A DNA stretch of 64,000 nucleotides from Ostrinia nubilalis (taxonomy: Eukaryota > Arthropoda > Insecta > Lepidoptera > Crambidae). Shown here piece after piece: positions 1 to 12,151 of the stretch (position 1 is its first letter; each line of letters starts with the position of its first letter). Under the pieces are notes generated by a model. It had not been told where the DNA came from. It worked only from the letters and a program-made list of their open reading frames with translations, and did no database searches. The DNA is taken from assembly GCF_963855985.1 (NCBI RefSeq), contig NC_087107.1, forward strand, positions 7,192,001 through 7,256,000, in the 5' to 3' direction. Both the position numbers and the translations under genes were made by a program.

Positions 1-184
1 TGGATATCGTAAGAAGCAAAGTTGCCTCTAGTGAAAAATATACAAACATCAGCAGGCCCCCAATCATCTTAGCTGGCCAGCATAGAGTGTAAGCCAAATC
101 CTCCATTTGTCTCTAATAAATAAAGAGACGGTCGTGCTCCTGATCGTGCTCAAGACAAAATACCTGATGATAGTTAACGTGTAA
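1..184. other. Left edge, no feature recognised
   Basis: This should be intron of the minus-strand CNOT2 gene. No exon with convincing splice sites is visible. Confidence 0.5.
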
Positions 185-365
185 CTTCCTCCGCCTTTGG
201 GACTTTTTCCCCAATCTAATACCTACTCAAACTCACCATGGAATTGGAATTAGGTTGCAACAGCGTCGTCGGCATCGGCACCCGGCGGTCGGCGAAGGCC
301 CGCTGGCCGAAGAGCGTGGAGCGCGATGCCATAGACGGCGGAGTGCCGGTATCTTTTACATGACT
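185..365 (-). pseudogene. Diverged outlying copy of the 172-bp exon/donor unit
   Basis: This copy of the tandem unit (anchor at 241) has changes such as GCAACAGCG for GCGACAGCG and a different exon edge. About 200 bp of other sequence separates it from the array, including a retrotransposon tail. It is probably an older duplicate stranded when other DNA inserted. On the minus strand it still encodes the FGQRAFADRR peptide and ends at a CATG|GTGAGT donor. Confidence 0.8.
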
Positions 366-374
366 TACTTGACT

Positions 375-530
375 TAAGGTCCTGTGTCCCCTAGATGGGG
401 CAGAGGGCGTCCACAACACTCCTCATCGCGTTGGGTCTTGAGCTTCGCGTTTGATCTCGCTCCAAGTTTTGCCGATTTTCTTCGCCTCGTCTGCTACAGT
501 GCGCCGCCAAGTTTGCTTAGGGCGACCAGT
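375..530 (-). pseudogene. C-terminal fragment of a non-LTR endonuclease-reverse transcriptase
   Basis: The minus strand reads GRPKQTWRRTVADEAKKIG and then KTWSEIKREAQDPTR before a stop. This is the usual tail of animal endonuclease-reverse transcriptase LINE proteins (GRP-TWRR, KTW-E, AQDR). Only about 35 codons remain. It separates the outlying 172-bp copy from the main array. Confidence 0.7.
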
Positions 531-619
531 GCGACTACGTTCTTATCTTACGTAGTTAACGTGTAACTTGCTCCTCCTTTGGGACTTATAACCCCAATCT
601 ATTACTCAAACTCACCATG

Positions 620-1823
620 GAATTGGAATTAGGTTGCGACAGCGTCGTCGGCATCGGCACCCGGCGGTCGGCGAAGGCCCGCTGGCCGAAGAGCGTGGAG
701 CGCGATGCCATGGACGGCGGGCCGCCAGTATCTTTAACGTGTAACTTCCTCCAGCTTTGGCAGTTTGCCAATATACTTCAAACTCACCATGGAATTGGAA
801 TTAGGTTGCGACAGCGTCGTCGGCATCGGCACCCGGCGGTCGGCGAAGGCCCGCTGGCCGAAGAGCGTGGAGCGCGACGCCATGGACGACGGGCCGCCAG
901 TATCTTTAACGTGTAACTTCCTCCAGCTTTGGCAGTTTGCCAATATACTTCAAACTCACCATGGAATTGGAATTAGGTTGCGACAGCGTCGTCGGCATCG
1001 GCACCCGGCGGTCGGCGAAGGCCCGCTGGCCGAAGAGCGTGGAGCGCGACGCCATGGACGGCGGGCCGCCAGTATCTTTAACGTGTAACTTCCTCCAGCT
1101 TTGGCAGTTTGCCAATATACTTCAAACTCACCATGGAATTGGAATTAGGTTGCGACAGCGTCGTCGGCATCGGCACCCGGCGGTCGGCGAAGGCCCGCTG
1201 GCCGAAGAGCGTGGAGCGCGACGCCATGGACGGCGGGCCGCCAGTATCTTTAACGTGTAACTTCCTCCAGCTTTGGCAGTTTGCCAATATACTTCAAACT
1301 CACCATGGAATTGGAATTAGGTTGCGACAGCGTCGTCGGCATCGGCACCCGGCGGTCGGCGAAGGCCCGCTGGCCGAAGAGCGTGGAGCGCGACGCCATG
1401 GACGGCGGGCCGCCAGTATCTTTAACGTGTAACTTCCTCCAGCTTTGGCAGTTTGCCAATATACTTCAAACTCACCATGGAATTGGAATTAGGTTGCGAC
1501 AGCGTCGTCGGCATCGGCACCCGGCGGTCGGCGAAGGCCCGCTGGCCGAAGAGCGTGGAGCGCGACGCCATGGACGGCGGGCCGCCAGTATCTTTAACGT
1601 GTAACTTCCTCCAGCTTTGGCAGTTTGCCAATATACTTCAAACTCACCATGGAATTGGAATTAGGTTGCGACAGCGTCGTCGGCATCGGCACCCGGCGGT
1701 CGGCGAAGGCCCGCTGGCCGAAGAGCGTGGAGCGCGACGCCATTGACGGCGGGGCGCCGCCGGGCATCGCCGTGGAGTTGCGGCCCGGCGATAGCGCGCC
1801 GCCGAACGTCGGCGTCACATGAC
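620..1823. repeat. 172-bp tandem array of an exon 3' half plus splice donor
   Basis: Seven units in exact 172-bp register, anchored on GAATTGGAATTAGG at 620, 792, 964, 1136, 1308, 1480 and 1652. The last unit lies in the real CNOT2 exon. Read on the minus strand, each unit has about 37 codons of that exon's 3' half, the ATG|GTGAGT donor and about 50 bp of intron. Units from 964 to 1480 look identical by eye and the outermost differ slightly, which suggests recent unequal exchange. The copies lack the exon's real acceptor. Confidence 0.95.
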
Positions 1824-4800
1824 CGGACACCTGGAGGGAACAGTGTTTATTAAACGTTGACGTCACATAACTATAGTCTGGTCCGCGAGCACGTAGAATT
1901 TTGTCCAATGACCGCAAGCTACCCATCCTTATCGCTCGCGCGTAATTATGTTGCTGTCGCGCTCGCACACTCACTGCGGGCGCCCGTCGCACAGTCGCGA
2001 CAGCAATATAATTACGCGCGAGCGATAAGGATGGGTAGCTTATCGCACGTTCATAATCAAACCGTCACTATACGAAATTGGCAGAAATTGAGTTAACAAC
2101 GCCATCAATCAGAGCTCCGCGAAAAGTGCATGCTGTAAAAATCCCACGCTTAAAACTCAAATAGTTCGGCAGATATCACTAGTGTCGTTATGGAGTTTAA
2201 TGGGGAAACCGGCATATGTTGTGAGTAACAGTGACACGTTTTTAGTAGTGACGGGAACTGGACGGGACGCCGTGATAGTTATGTGGACTCTGTGTTGAAA
2301 AACGTCATGTTTAGCATAAAGACGCTTTTACTCCAAATCATTAAGATAAGTCACAATAAAGTAATACGAAAAACGCCTTAAAACAAAAAGTGACAATATT
2401 TCTCTTACATTTTTAAGAAAATTGTTCCATCACTTCGTAGAATATTGTGTTTATCCAAATTGTGTAATATTAAAACAACAAGAAAGATTTTTAAATGATT
2501 AAGTAGTTATAATTTTTTTTAACAGCTAACAAAAATGCCACCAGTCAATCCAAACACTAGTAAAATCAAAATAAATTATCAAGGTAATTACTACTTTATC
2601 TAGCGTTTGTGGACTATTTATTTATTTATTCGATCACCAAGAAGGCTACATTGAGGCTTCACAAAAGTAACTATAAAGAAATGAAAATGCCTTGGATTCG
2701 ATCGAGATCTGAGCAGTGCTACAGTCTCTCCAAGCAACGGTGCCAAATTGACTATAGATACATCGAAGTGTTGAAAGGCTTGTACGAAAACGCCACAATG
2801 TCGGTTCGTCTCCAGGATCAGGACTCGAAACTCATCCAGTTGCAGCAAGTGGTGAGACAGGGAGACGTCATAATATCTCCGATACTGTTCAACACGGCCC
2901 TGGAAGATGATTTCAAGCTTCTGGACTGGAGCGGATTCAGCATAAATATCAACGAGTACATCATCCACCTTCGATTTGCGGACGATGTCGTAATCATGGC
3001 TGTGACTGTGGAAGATCTAGGCATAATGCTCGATGGCCTAAGTAGAGCCTCTCAACAAGTGGGCCTGAAAATGAATATGGACAAGACAAAATACATGTCA
3101 AATGTCCATGTAGTATCCACTCATCTGGAGACTCTACACTCGAAAGTTTGTTGACAATTTATGTATACCTGGGACAAACAGTCCAGTTACGTAGGTCCAA
3201 CATCGAGAAAAAGGTCAATTGACGATTGGGCATCCAACTCGGCTGGGCAGCGTTCGGGAAGCTTAGTGATATTCTCACGTCCGAAATACCGTAGTGCCTC
3301 AAGACAAAAGTCTTTGATCAGTGTGTGTTGCCAGTGATATTTTATGGATCTGAGAGGTCACAAAAAAGGTGATGGAGCGTGCGATGCTCAGTTAGTTTCC
3401 CTATGTGATTGAATCAGAAATGAGGAGATCCACAGGAGAACCAAAGTGACCGACATAGCCCGCAGAATCGCTAAAATCAAGTGGCAGTGGCCGGGGCACA
3501 TAGCTCGCAGAGGTAATGGTCGCTGGATAATGATCTAGAATTTAAACCTACTTCTCTGAGCCCTTTTCCCATGAAAAATCACTATCTAGTTCGTCAAGTT
3601 CATCGAGGTCATCAAGTTCTTGTTGTTTAAAGGCTGCCTGAACAAAAGAGTACCTTATTTTCTAAGAAGTTGATTTATGTGATGTAATTTTATAGTAATT
3701 TCATGTGTGTAACGTATTTATTTCTGATCGAGAATTTACATTTATTACTGTTACCATAGGTACCACTTAATCCAAATTATAAAGTTTTAAGTTCATTAAA
3801 ATTACTGATTTTTCTATGTTAGTTTTATTTAATAATAATCATTTTTTAATCTTTCATCGTCAAATGTATATGAAAATAGTGACATTTCTACCGGAATTAA
3901 TAATACAACATTAACACGTTTTTAATTGAAAACTGTCACTGTCTCAATTTTAGTGGAAAAGTGACACTATTTTTAGGGAAAAAATTAAATATTAAATAAA
4001 CCATTATGATAATTTGAAAGATAATTATATTCCCGTAAAAGCCAAACAAGCCACTACTGGTATTTAACAAAAAACAAAACATTTAAGAACATTTTGCACA
4101 CTTTGCAAAGGTTTTAAAATTGAGAATGTTACTAGGTATGCAAAATCACTTGAAACCTATGTTACAGTTAAGCTTTTACATTTACAAATACATTAGTTTT
4201 TATTTCATTCAAAAATACCCAGTATTTATGATTTTATAGGCATTCAAAGTTCGCTTAAATATTGAGTTCCGCCGACGGTCACGTGACCCCGTGTGACGTA
4301 CATTCACAGCGTCCGCTCACTAGAAAACGGATATAAACATACTTAAATATATTTTTTTTTGTAAATACAAACTTATTATACATATTAACACCCAGACCCA
4401 TCACAGAAATTAAAATTGAACCAAACCCAAACTTGATGCGATTGTGTCGTTTTATTGCGAATTACCTTCCAGCTCCATCATTAGACCCCGATTACTATAT
4501 AGAATTAAAATACCCATCAATACAAAACGAACGAGCCCAAACTCGATGCATTTAAGTCGTTTTATTATAGAGTTCCTATGGCCACCTTCCAGCTCCATCA
4601 TCAGATCAGCTCCATGTCATCATAATATTGCATGGTCATCCAAATCACATGTGTTTGCGAAATTTCAGCTTAATCGGTTGCCTGGAAGTGGGTCTTAATT
4701 CAGTTTGCAAGATTCCACCCATACAAATATGAGCCAGTCGTTGTAATATGACGTCACGCGCATAAAATGGCGGGCCGGCCGCCGCCCGCACTTTTAAAAT

Positions 4801-7800
4801 TCAATATCTTGGAAACTAATTAACGTATCGAAATAATTCTTTCACGTGTATTTTTTATTTTTAACAGAGAATACAGAAAGCTAAAAAACAAAATTAGTGA
4901 ACATTCTTCATTTGAGTATTTCAAATGCTTTTCCTGAAAAATCGACTTTTTTGTATAGTGACAGTTTGATTATGAACGTGCGTTATGCTCACAGACCGGG
5001 CTTAAGATACATTAAATAATATGAAAATATAGCTAATTAGATAATTTATTTACTTCTTTGTAAGATCTGTCTATAGAGGAGTAGTAGCCAAAACAAATTT
5101 GAACATTATCTGAATTTATTGTGAACAATCCTTACTAGATAATCTAGCTACAAACTACTCTGAAAACCATTTTAACTCTATCTTTACAAGACACAAAGTG
5201 GTCAATGTAAATGACTTCCTTCGAAAGAAAAAAGAAAGGTACACAGTTGAACCTTGCTCTGTAGTAGCTGTAGACTGTATATTTTATAAAGTTTCTCACC
5301 CCTGAGACCAGACCGCGCCCTCCCACGCCACCCACACCGCCCACGCCGCCACTAGCTAGGCTTCTAGGGGCTTGCTGGAAATTCAAGTTTGCCATAACCT
5401 GAAACATTGTACGAAGACATTACTACAGTGTTCAATAAAGAGTGTAAGAGCTTGGTCTAGACACGCGGGCGCAGCGAATTTTACTCAAACATATGAAATC
5501 TTATTCGAGTGTCTATAGTGCAGCCTGGCAAAGCACTAAGGCCTGGTTCAGATAACGATATCTCGCGGTTGCTGGGCAGTTCTCGTACATTATACCTACA
5601 TCAAAATGTAACCGCCTCAGTGTCTCGCCGTTGAGAACCACCCAGAAACCGCGTTATCGTGCGTGTCTGAACAAGGCCTAAGACAGATTGGAAAACCAGT
5701 TACTTCAGTTAATTGAACTGCATATTTCAAAGAATAATTAACAATAAAATATGTTACGATGAAAACTACATTTACTTATTTTTCTGTATGTAATTATGTT
5801 GGCAATTAGAACTAAGTATAGTTTAGTGACAAACTAAGATATTGCGACAAAAGTTATTGAAGTTAGAGATTGTACTACTACACCACTAAAGAAAGTTTAA
5901 CTTTTTGTGATGCTCAGTCTGTGCTAAATAAGTTTCACCAACTTAACAAACTCACAGCCCAAAATCAAGATAAAATAACAATAAGTAAGCTCTTAATGCA
6001 TTTGAGTAAATTTCGCACATAAATAGGACACAAATAACCAGTTATCTCAGAAAAAATACTTCTGGAGGCAAAGGTTACTTAGTAATGTCACATAAAAGAT
6101 AAGTTTTATTTGTTTACAAATAACATTGCATGACATTTGTTGATATGACTGCGTAACTAGAAATCAAACTCCAATGTTCATTTTGAGTTTCAGGTCATCT
6201 TTGGGACATTCAGAATATGCATTGGTATTTAAAAGTCAAAGGTCCTAATCGTATCCTCCATAAAAATTATTCACAATAATACAAGCATAGTCAAATTTTC
6301 AATTTGAGTCACTACAAAAACAATTTTTAATTAGATTTACAGAAAAAACCAAGGGGAGAAGACAAAATTACATATTTTCCTTGTTAGAAATCACAGAAAG
6401 TGACAACCGAAATATAATTTTACATACTCAAATTAACACTGGACATTATAATAAGTAATGTGAAAGTTTTACTTGTATTGTGAGCTCACATGTGTATTAT
6501 TCTAAACAAATATACTTTCATGCAACTACGACTTTCTATTACAGCTATTTAAAACTATTTACATGACATAGCATCCCTTATTTTGTTACAAAAAAGAGAC
6601 AATATTTTACTAATAGTTCTGTTTACTAAAAATATTAATAACTAGTTTATGCAAAACCTTATAATGATGCTAAAACTACCAAACGGACCTCACTAGTGTT
6701 GACTGCAACTAGTATACTTTGACAGCTGTATAAATGTTGACAATATTGTTGTATTACCTTGCTAATAAAATTATGTAAATCTTTCTTAAAATGCATTAAA
6801 GTAATTTTATTTTACCTAATTTAATTGAGGTTTGTAGGAAATTGGAAAACTGGTTCATTTGTACATTACATTACAATATAATCCATATTTGTAATGCTTA
6901 TTACAATGATTTTCTCTTTCAACACTAACATGCCTCTTAGATTTTATTTTTATAAAATATTCAGAGATAATTTATGTTTTTAATGTGTTTACATCATTGC
7001 TTAGCTACCAGTGCAATCAAGCAGTAATTTTGTAGGCCAATATTCAAATAAACAACTGTTTAAATTATCAATCTGTGTTTATTTATACATAAAAAGCCTT
7101 TCGAAAAATATATTATCTTTGTTTTTATTCATACAATCTACATATCGTCCATTTGCGACGACACTGTGATATATCAAAAACAGTGGTTTTCCAGAAAACG
7201 ACTTTTTAACTTTTGAATGACCATAACTCTTAAAAGAAGGTTAGGATTACCTAATTGTGTATGAAACGTTTAAAGATTAACTATTAATAAATTTAAATAT
7301 TTATAGTAAGACATAAATTTGCGTCTAAATTGATGAAATTATAGCGATTGAAAAAAAAAGAGACAACTTATCACATTGTTCTAGTAAAAACATAATATTT
7401 TGAAGATGGTAAGTTCAGTTGTCACGTTGAAGATGATGTAAAAAATTATATTTATATAAGTCATTATTTAGATAAAACGTTGATCTTGAAAAATTTTATT
7501 TTATTTTAATAACATTACAATCAGTAAAAATGAGGTAATTATTGGAACAGGCGAATATTTCGCTTTGCTATGTTAAATTGCACTTATAAAAATATTATCA
7601 AAGTAGACAGACAGTTGTATACAGTGTGAGTCACGTTAAAGTGTACATATGAAAATAGATGAAACTAGACCTATTTTTATCGACAAAAAAGAGGTCAAAA
7701 ATTTTTTGAGATTTTTTTTTATTTTTTTATAGAATTTTTTTTCTTCCAATTACTTATTGTAAAGAAAACGTAATAACTTTTAAACTAAGAGGTATATCCT

Positions 7801-10800
7801 GATAAAATAAAAACAGTAATAATGCTAAATAACAGGCGATACTAAAAAAATACATAAAATACACAAAAAATGCCAACAAATAATAAAAAATGATACTTTT
7901 TGAAAAAAATCTGCTTAAAAATTCGTATTTTTTTGGTTATTTGATAAATTTCTCCAAAAAATGCCCCTATAACAGGTGGTTTTTATTACTTTTTATTATT
8001 CTCTATCGTATTAATTTTGTAAAACCAAAAATCGCATGTCTCTATCCCTATCACAACATTTGCTATGATCCTTTGAACAAAGGCCTGCCACCACATTTTT
8101 CTCCGCTCCAGGTAGAGACAATTTTAATTTTAACTAAAATGCTTATTTTACTTCGAAATCTTTTGTTTTTATTTGAAATCTAACTTGTCTTTATCAAAAT
8201 TACAAATCTCGAGCCACTTTCAGTTTCGTTGTTAACGAAGCGTTGAATGGCGCGCCCGGAGAGGCTTAGTTCAAACGATCATTGCAAACGTTGTGATAGG
8301 GATAGAGACATGCGATTTTTGGTTTTACAAAAGTAATACGATAGAGAATAATAAAAAGTAATAAAAACCACCTGTTATAGGGGCATTTTTTGGAGAAATT
8401 TATCAAATAACCAAAAAAATACGAATTTTTAAGCAGATATTTTTCAAAAAGTATCATTTTTTATTATTTGTTGGCATTTTCTGGGTATTTCATGTATTTT
8501 TTTAGTATTGCCTGTTATTTAGCATTATTACTGTTTTTATTTTATCAGGATATACCTCTTAGTTTAAAAGTTATTACGATTTCTTTACAATAAGTAATTG
8601 AAAGAAAAAAATATCTATAAAAAATTAAAAAAAAATCTCAAAAATTTTTTGACCTCTTTTTTGTCGATAAAAATAGGTCTAGTTTTACTTTAATTCATAT
8701 GTACACTTTAACGTGACTCACACTGTATATACAATATTAAGCTCACATTAAGTTTTCTTATTCTAAAAACTAATGCTTATCAAAATAAACGAAAAACTCT
8801 CAAAAGTAAAATCTCGTAAACTACTCCAAAAAAAAACACAGTACTTAAGAGAAACTGTACTAAGTAGGTATGTATATTGTATGTATGCAGAAGAAAAAAT
8901 TGTAGGTACCTACTAGGTTAGTAAATAGATATTTTATAACAGACTAGTTATGACAATCTAATCCTAAAATTATCAACGCAAAAATCGCCGTCCCCGGCGA
9001 ATAAAATGGCAAACATGCGACATTTTGGTACCTTTTCGGGTGTTTTAATTTTTTATACTTATTTAAAATTAAATTTATAAAAGATAATTATTTAAACAAT
9101 GTATTAACAGAGAAAAATAACAACCACTATTTATAAATAATGTAGCCATTTTATTGGCGTAGTTTTTCTGAAATAGTTATATAGCAATATTATTATACAA
9201 AACTATGTTGCGCCCGCCAAAGTATATTTGGGCAATAAGCGATAAAGTAAAATTCAGTCAATTGTTGATGATCTGTAATTACATTAAAACATTAATATAC
9301 CTTTTTTGCAGAAAGCAAAACATAGCCAATAGAGCTAAGTAATATTGAATAATTACATAATAATAAATAAATAAATATCTGGGGTCATCCAACGCATTGC
9401 TGTTCTAGCATACTTCTACTGATAGATAATTTTGTTAGCTATCGTCTTAGATTAAGCTAATCTAAGGCTATCGTATGATAATATAAAATATTTTGCTTGT
9501 AGTGTCTGTAAAAACAGACAGTCGTATAAGTATGTTTTATTTGCACTGTATTACTAGTATTTGAACTATTCTTCAAAACGAATGTATGTTTATCAGTCTA
9601 CATCTACTCGTATTAGTTATTAATATTATTAATTACCGACGTTATTGTAGCTCAACGAGACCTTTCACAGTGCTCACATAGCGCTGTTAGTCATGTTGTC
9701 GGATTAGGTTGTGGAATTCCTTCAAGCAGTGCATCGCCACAAATGTTAACCTTTGCTTTTTCGCATTGCTAGTCCCCATCTGTAATGATATCTGGACTTT
9801 AGTATTACTGTTTAGCGTATACAACGTGACAAGTAGATATACCATTCAATTTCAATAACATGCATTCTGCAATAACAGAACATCAACAAATGACCTACAA
9901 CATATTTCCATTATAGGAAAAATTTTCATCATCTACAACGTTACTAGTTAAGATGTCCCGATGATACTTCGATTTTCTTACAAGAATAACGTGACATATA
10001 AATAATTTCTCTTTTACTTTGCTTTTTGTTTTACAAGAACATTGTGATAAGTATGACATGCCACATTGTCGAATAAAATAAACATATTTTAAAAACTTAC
10101 CTTTGTCATCAATACCGCGGTATCCTCGAGATGTCACGTTTTTCTTAAAAACAAAGAGGACCTCACATCTCAAAGCGCAGGTGGCAACTGAACTGTCACA
10201 GTGTCGAAGCTAACTATATCGCCGAACGAGCCAGCGCTATAACGTAATATTTTGTTTCTTTCTCTCATAGTATTGTTGTTTTTGGAGTAACAAATACCCT
10301 GTTTTTGGAGATAAAAGAACCCAAGATCGCGGTTCAGAATTTCGGTAAAACAAAAAATCGTATATCTCGAGATGTCACAGTGTCGTCGCAAATGGGCGAT
10401 ATCTACAAATGCCTTTTATCTATTTACAATGATTAATGCTGTTTCAACTATCTACGCAAAAGTAAGGCAATAAGAATGGATATAATATTCTGGTGTAAAA
10501 TAACTGCTTACACTAAAATAATGTACTTTCAGTAGCTAATCTTAAATTTCAATTCATATAAAGTGAATGTACCAACACTACTGAGTAAAATTAATTAGTA
10601 CCTTGAAAAATATTCTTTTAAATACCTACATTTCATACAGCCAATTAAATGCTTTCTTAAATATCTTCTATTTTCACAATGAGTACACAATTTCTTAACC
10701 TCTTGGCTGGACATGGATATTGCGGAATTGGTTTTTGAAGTCATGTACACACCCTGAATGATAAACTGATTAATCGGGTGCATTTAGCAATGGCTATGTT

Positions 10801-12151
10801 ACAAAACACACAACTACAGCACACTCTAATCTGCTTGTACTGAATGAAAAACGAGGACTGAATGCCTAATAATGGAATATTTACATTGATCAAAAAATGT
10901 TTGAAAACTACACATTCTGGGGCACACAACCAGAAATATGTTCACTACTATGGAAGTACTTCACAATGTGATAATACTTATTGCTAAAATAATACAGTCA
11001 ATGAAGTAAATGACTAAAGTTTAATGTAAACAAATGTCAAACTATTTTGAACTAACCTAACATTTGAAAAACATAACATTCAAGCAAGTGTTAACAGCTC
11101 AGTCATTTCATCATACAGTTAGCATGGAATTAGTCCACAAATAGCAACTTGGATTAGCAAAGAATCCTCAATAAGATCAGCAGTTCCATTGCATTGAAGA
11201 TCATGAAATGACACGAACTGCATGCACCCTATATTATACGCGTATATATTATAGATAAACAAGATAACAGTAATTACAATAACATAATAGATGCATAAAC
11301 AGTTATACCATTATTTTACAATGGTTATTTCGTCCCCTGTCAAACAATGGCGACCCTGATGTTTTAGATTTCACTTGCTTCAAGAAACATGAATATTTAC
11401 CTAATGTGTCGACGTCAGTCCTTGTTCCACTATTTCAAGACACGTATGGATGGTTCATAATCGAGTATTCTCGGCAGAAACAAATAAATCCACTCTAATG
11501 AAATAAACAAAAGTTTGTTGACTGTTCAATTTAGAAGACGATCTAGATGCGTTCAAAATTTCATACACGAACTAAAAACATTCAAATGACCGTCTCTGTC
11601 ATCAAACACTGCTATAAAACGCTGAAAACTTTATACATCTTTACGTCACTAATAAATATTTTAATAATTTCACTCAGTTTTGTCGAACGCCACATTACCC
11701 TAAACAACTGGCGGCCATATTGTTAAAAGCGGAAGTTAAAACATAAATCATATTCGATTCTAATAACTTAGCTTGTTCGAATTGCCCATTCTACTACATA
11801 AAAATATTTATCAAATTAAAATATTATTATTTACATATAATAGAATAATTATAACTACAAAATAGTAGAATGTTTTACTAAACAACATATATAAGTAGCA
11901 CTCTTGACTCGACCGCAGTCATGTAATAAAGTTGCTATAATCAAAGAAGTTTTAGGTAAATAGTAGAAAATTAGTAGAGGTAATAATTTAATTATCATAA
12001 ACATCTAATCTAAAGTTCACAAAAATCTAGATTCAATTAATTTAATAATATAAAAAATACTGACTGGTGGTGGTGGACCACGAGGATGAAGTATCGGAGG
12101 TGGAGGTTGCGAACGCTGTTGCGGTGTGAGAGGAGGAGGAAGAGAATACAT
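1648..12151 (-). CDS. CNOT2: CNOT2/Regena (CCR4-NOT subunit 2), 5' coding exons, partial
   Basis: Scaffold subunit of the CCR4-NOT deadenylase, which shortens mRNA poly(A) tails and represses transcription. Three minus-strand coding exons join in phase 0: 12065-12151 (29 codons, starting MYSLPPPLTPQQ, donor GTCAGT), 5300-5398 (33 codons, acceptor TTTCAG, containing MANLNFQQAPRS then a Gly-Val repeat, donor GTGAGA) and 1648-1830 (61 codons, acceptor CCCTCCAG, containing GHVTPTFGG, SPGRN and LFGQRAFADRR, donor GTGAGT). The order MANLNFQQ-PRS, GHVTPT, FGQR-F-RR is what I recall of insect Regena. The conserved NOT box would lie in exons left of position 1, so the gene is truncated by the window. 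Translation could start in the first exon or at the Met in the second. The first intron (6.7 kb) holds a nested transposon pair. The 3' half of the third exon is tandemly repeated. The name is from remembered motifs; the exon structure is more certain. Confidence 0.72.
1867..2076. repeat. Foldback MITE (GC-rich hairpin), copy 1
   Basis: Two arms pair around position 1980: TACCCATCCTTATCGCTCGC on the left and its reverse complement near 2013-2036, with TTGCTGTCGC/GCGACAGCAA inside. The outer end GTCTGGTCCGCGAGCACG matches a second copy near 38934. The right end (CACGTTCATAATCAAAC, GTCACTATAC) matches the end of another repeat near 4951. A non-autonomous DNA element is likely; no clear target duplication was found. 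Confidence 0.7.
2077..2608. other. AT-rich gap in the left arm of the window
   Basis: Follows CNOT2 exon 3 on the plus coordinate, inside the second CNOT2 intron. No open frame, RNA gene or known repeat was recognised. Confidence 0.5.
2609..3540 (+). pseudogene. RTE-like non-LTR reverse transcriptase fragment
   Basis: An open frame from 2609 to 3154 carries the core of a reverse transcriptase: VVRQGDVIISPILFNTAL (the usual RQGD-SP-LFN block), RFADDVVIMA with the catalytic FADD, and GLKMNMDKTKYM. After the stop at 3154 the match continues with breaks to about 3540, where RRTKVTDIARRIAKIKWQW and GHIARRGNGRWI appear. These motifs match lepidopteran RTE/BovB-type elements. The endonuclease domain and the last ~70 residues are missing. 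It lies within the second CNOT2 intron, on the opposite strand to that gene. It is dead. Confidence 0.8.
3541..4400. other. AT-rich intronic stretch
   Basis: No gene seen. An imperfect inverted pair (AAAATAGTGACATTTC near 3873 and AAAAGTGACACTATTT near 3957) may be a decayed MITE. Confidence 0.4.
4400..4735. repeat. Interspersed repeat with an internal ~100-bp duplication
   Basis: Two related blocks share CCTTCCAGCTCCATCAT and GTCGTTTTATT (near 4447 and 4557), followed by AATTTCAGCTTAATCGGTTG and AGATTCCACCC. I recall this block order from many lepidopteran repeats. The 84-codon open frame across it looks incidental. The transposon class is not determined. Confidence 0.55.
4736..5000. repeat. 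Repeat ending in the shared GTCACTATAC / CGGTCTGTGAGCA termini
   Basis: The segment near 4951-4996 is the reverse complement of terminal sequences seen at 2040-2076 and 38934. This ties it to the same MITE family. The left boundary is unclear; the GC-rich block at 4751-4790 may belong to it. Confidence 0.5.
5399..7141. other. Intronic AT-rich stretch of CNOT2
   Basis: Nothing coding is visible. Around 5541-5680 there is an imperfect palindrome (AGGCCTGGTTCAGATAACG against GTGTCTGAACAAGGCCTAAG), probably a small decayed MITE of about 140 bp. Confidence 0.45.
7142..10402. mobile_element. DNA transposon with imperfect inverted ends and 4-bp target duplication
   Basis: The outer ends pair: ATATCGTCCATTTGCGACG at 7142 and the reverse complement of CGTCGCAAATGGGCGATAT ending at 10402. 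A second inner match (ACTTATCACATTGTTCT near 7368 against ACTTATCACAATGTTCT in reverse near 10035) indicates end repeats of at least 300 bp. CTAC flanks both sides (7138-7141, 10403-10406). No transposase was recognised inside, so it is probably non-autonomous or decayed. A second, TA-flanked foldback element is nested inside. Confidence 0.55.
7620..8727. mobile_element. Foldback element, ~460-bp arms, TA target duplication
   Basis: The left arm (7620-8079) and right arm (8269-8727) are near-perfect inverted copies, so similar 97- and 63-codon frames appear on opposite strands. The ends read TACAGTGTGAGTCACG inward, with TA at 7618-7619 and 8728-8729. The loop (8080-8268) is unrelated to the arms. 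TA duplication and CAGTG-type ends point to Tc1/mariner-type mobilisation, but no transposase is encoded. Confidence 0.85.
10407..12064. other. Proximal CNOT2 intron 1, no feature recognised
   Basis: AT-rich sequence between the transposon and the first coding exon. Short open frames show no recognisable motif. Confidence 0.5.

Noticed and set aside
765..1746. Series of 107-codon plus-strand frames in the 172-bp array
   Set aside because: They are shadows of the minus-strand exon copies and their intron; they begin in intron sequence and repeat identically in each unit.
7890..8457. Mirror-image 97- and 63-codon frames
   Set aside because: They are the two arms of one foldback element read in opposite directions and have no protein motif.
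9895..10391. Two adjacent minus-strand frames of 73-92 codons
   Set aside because: They lie in the imperfect end repeat of a transposon, with low-complexity composition and no motif.
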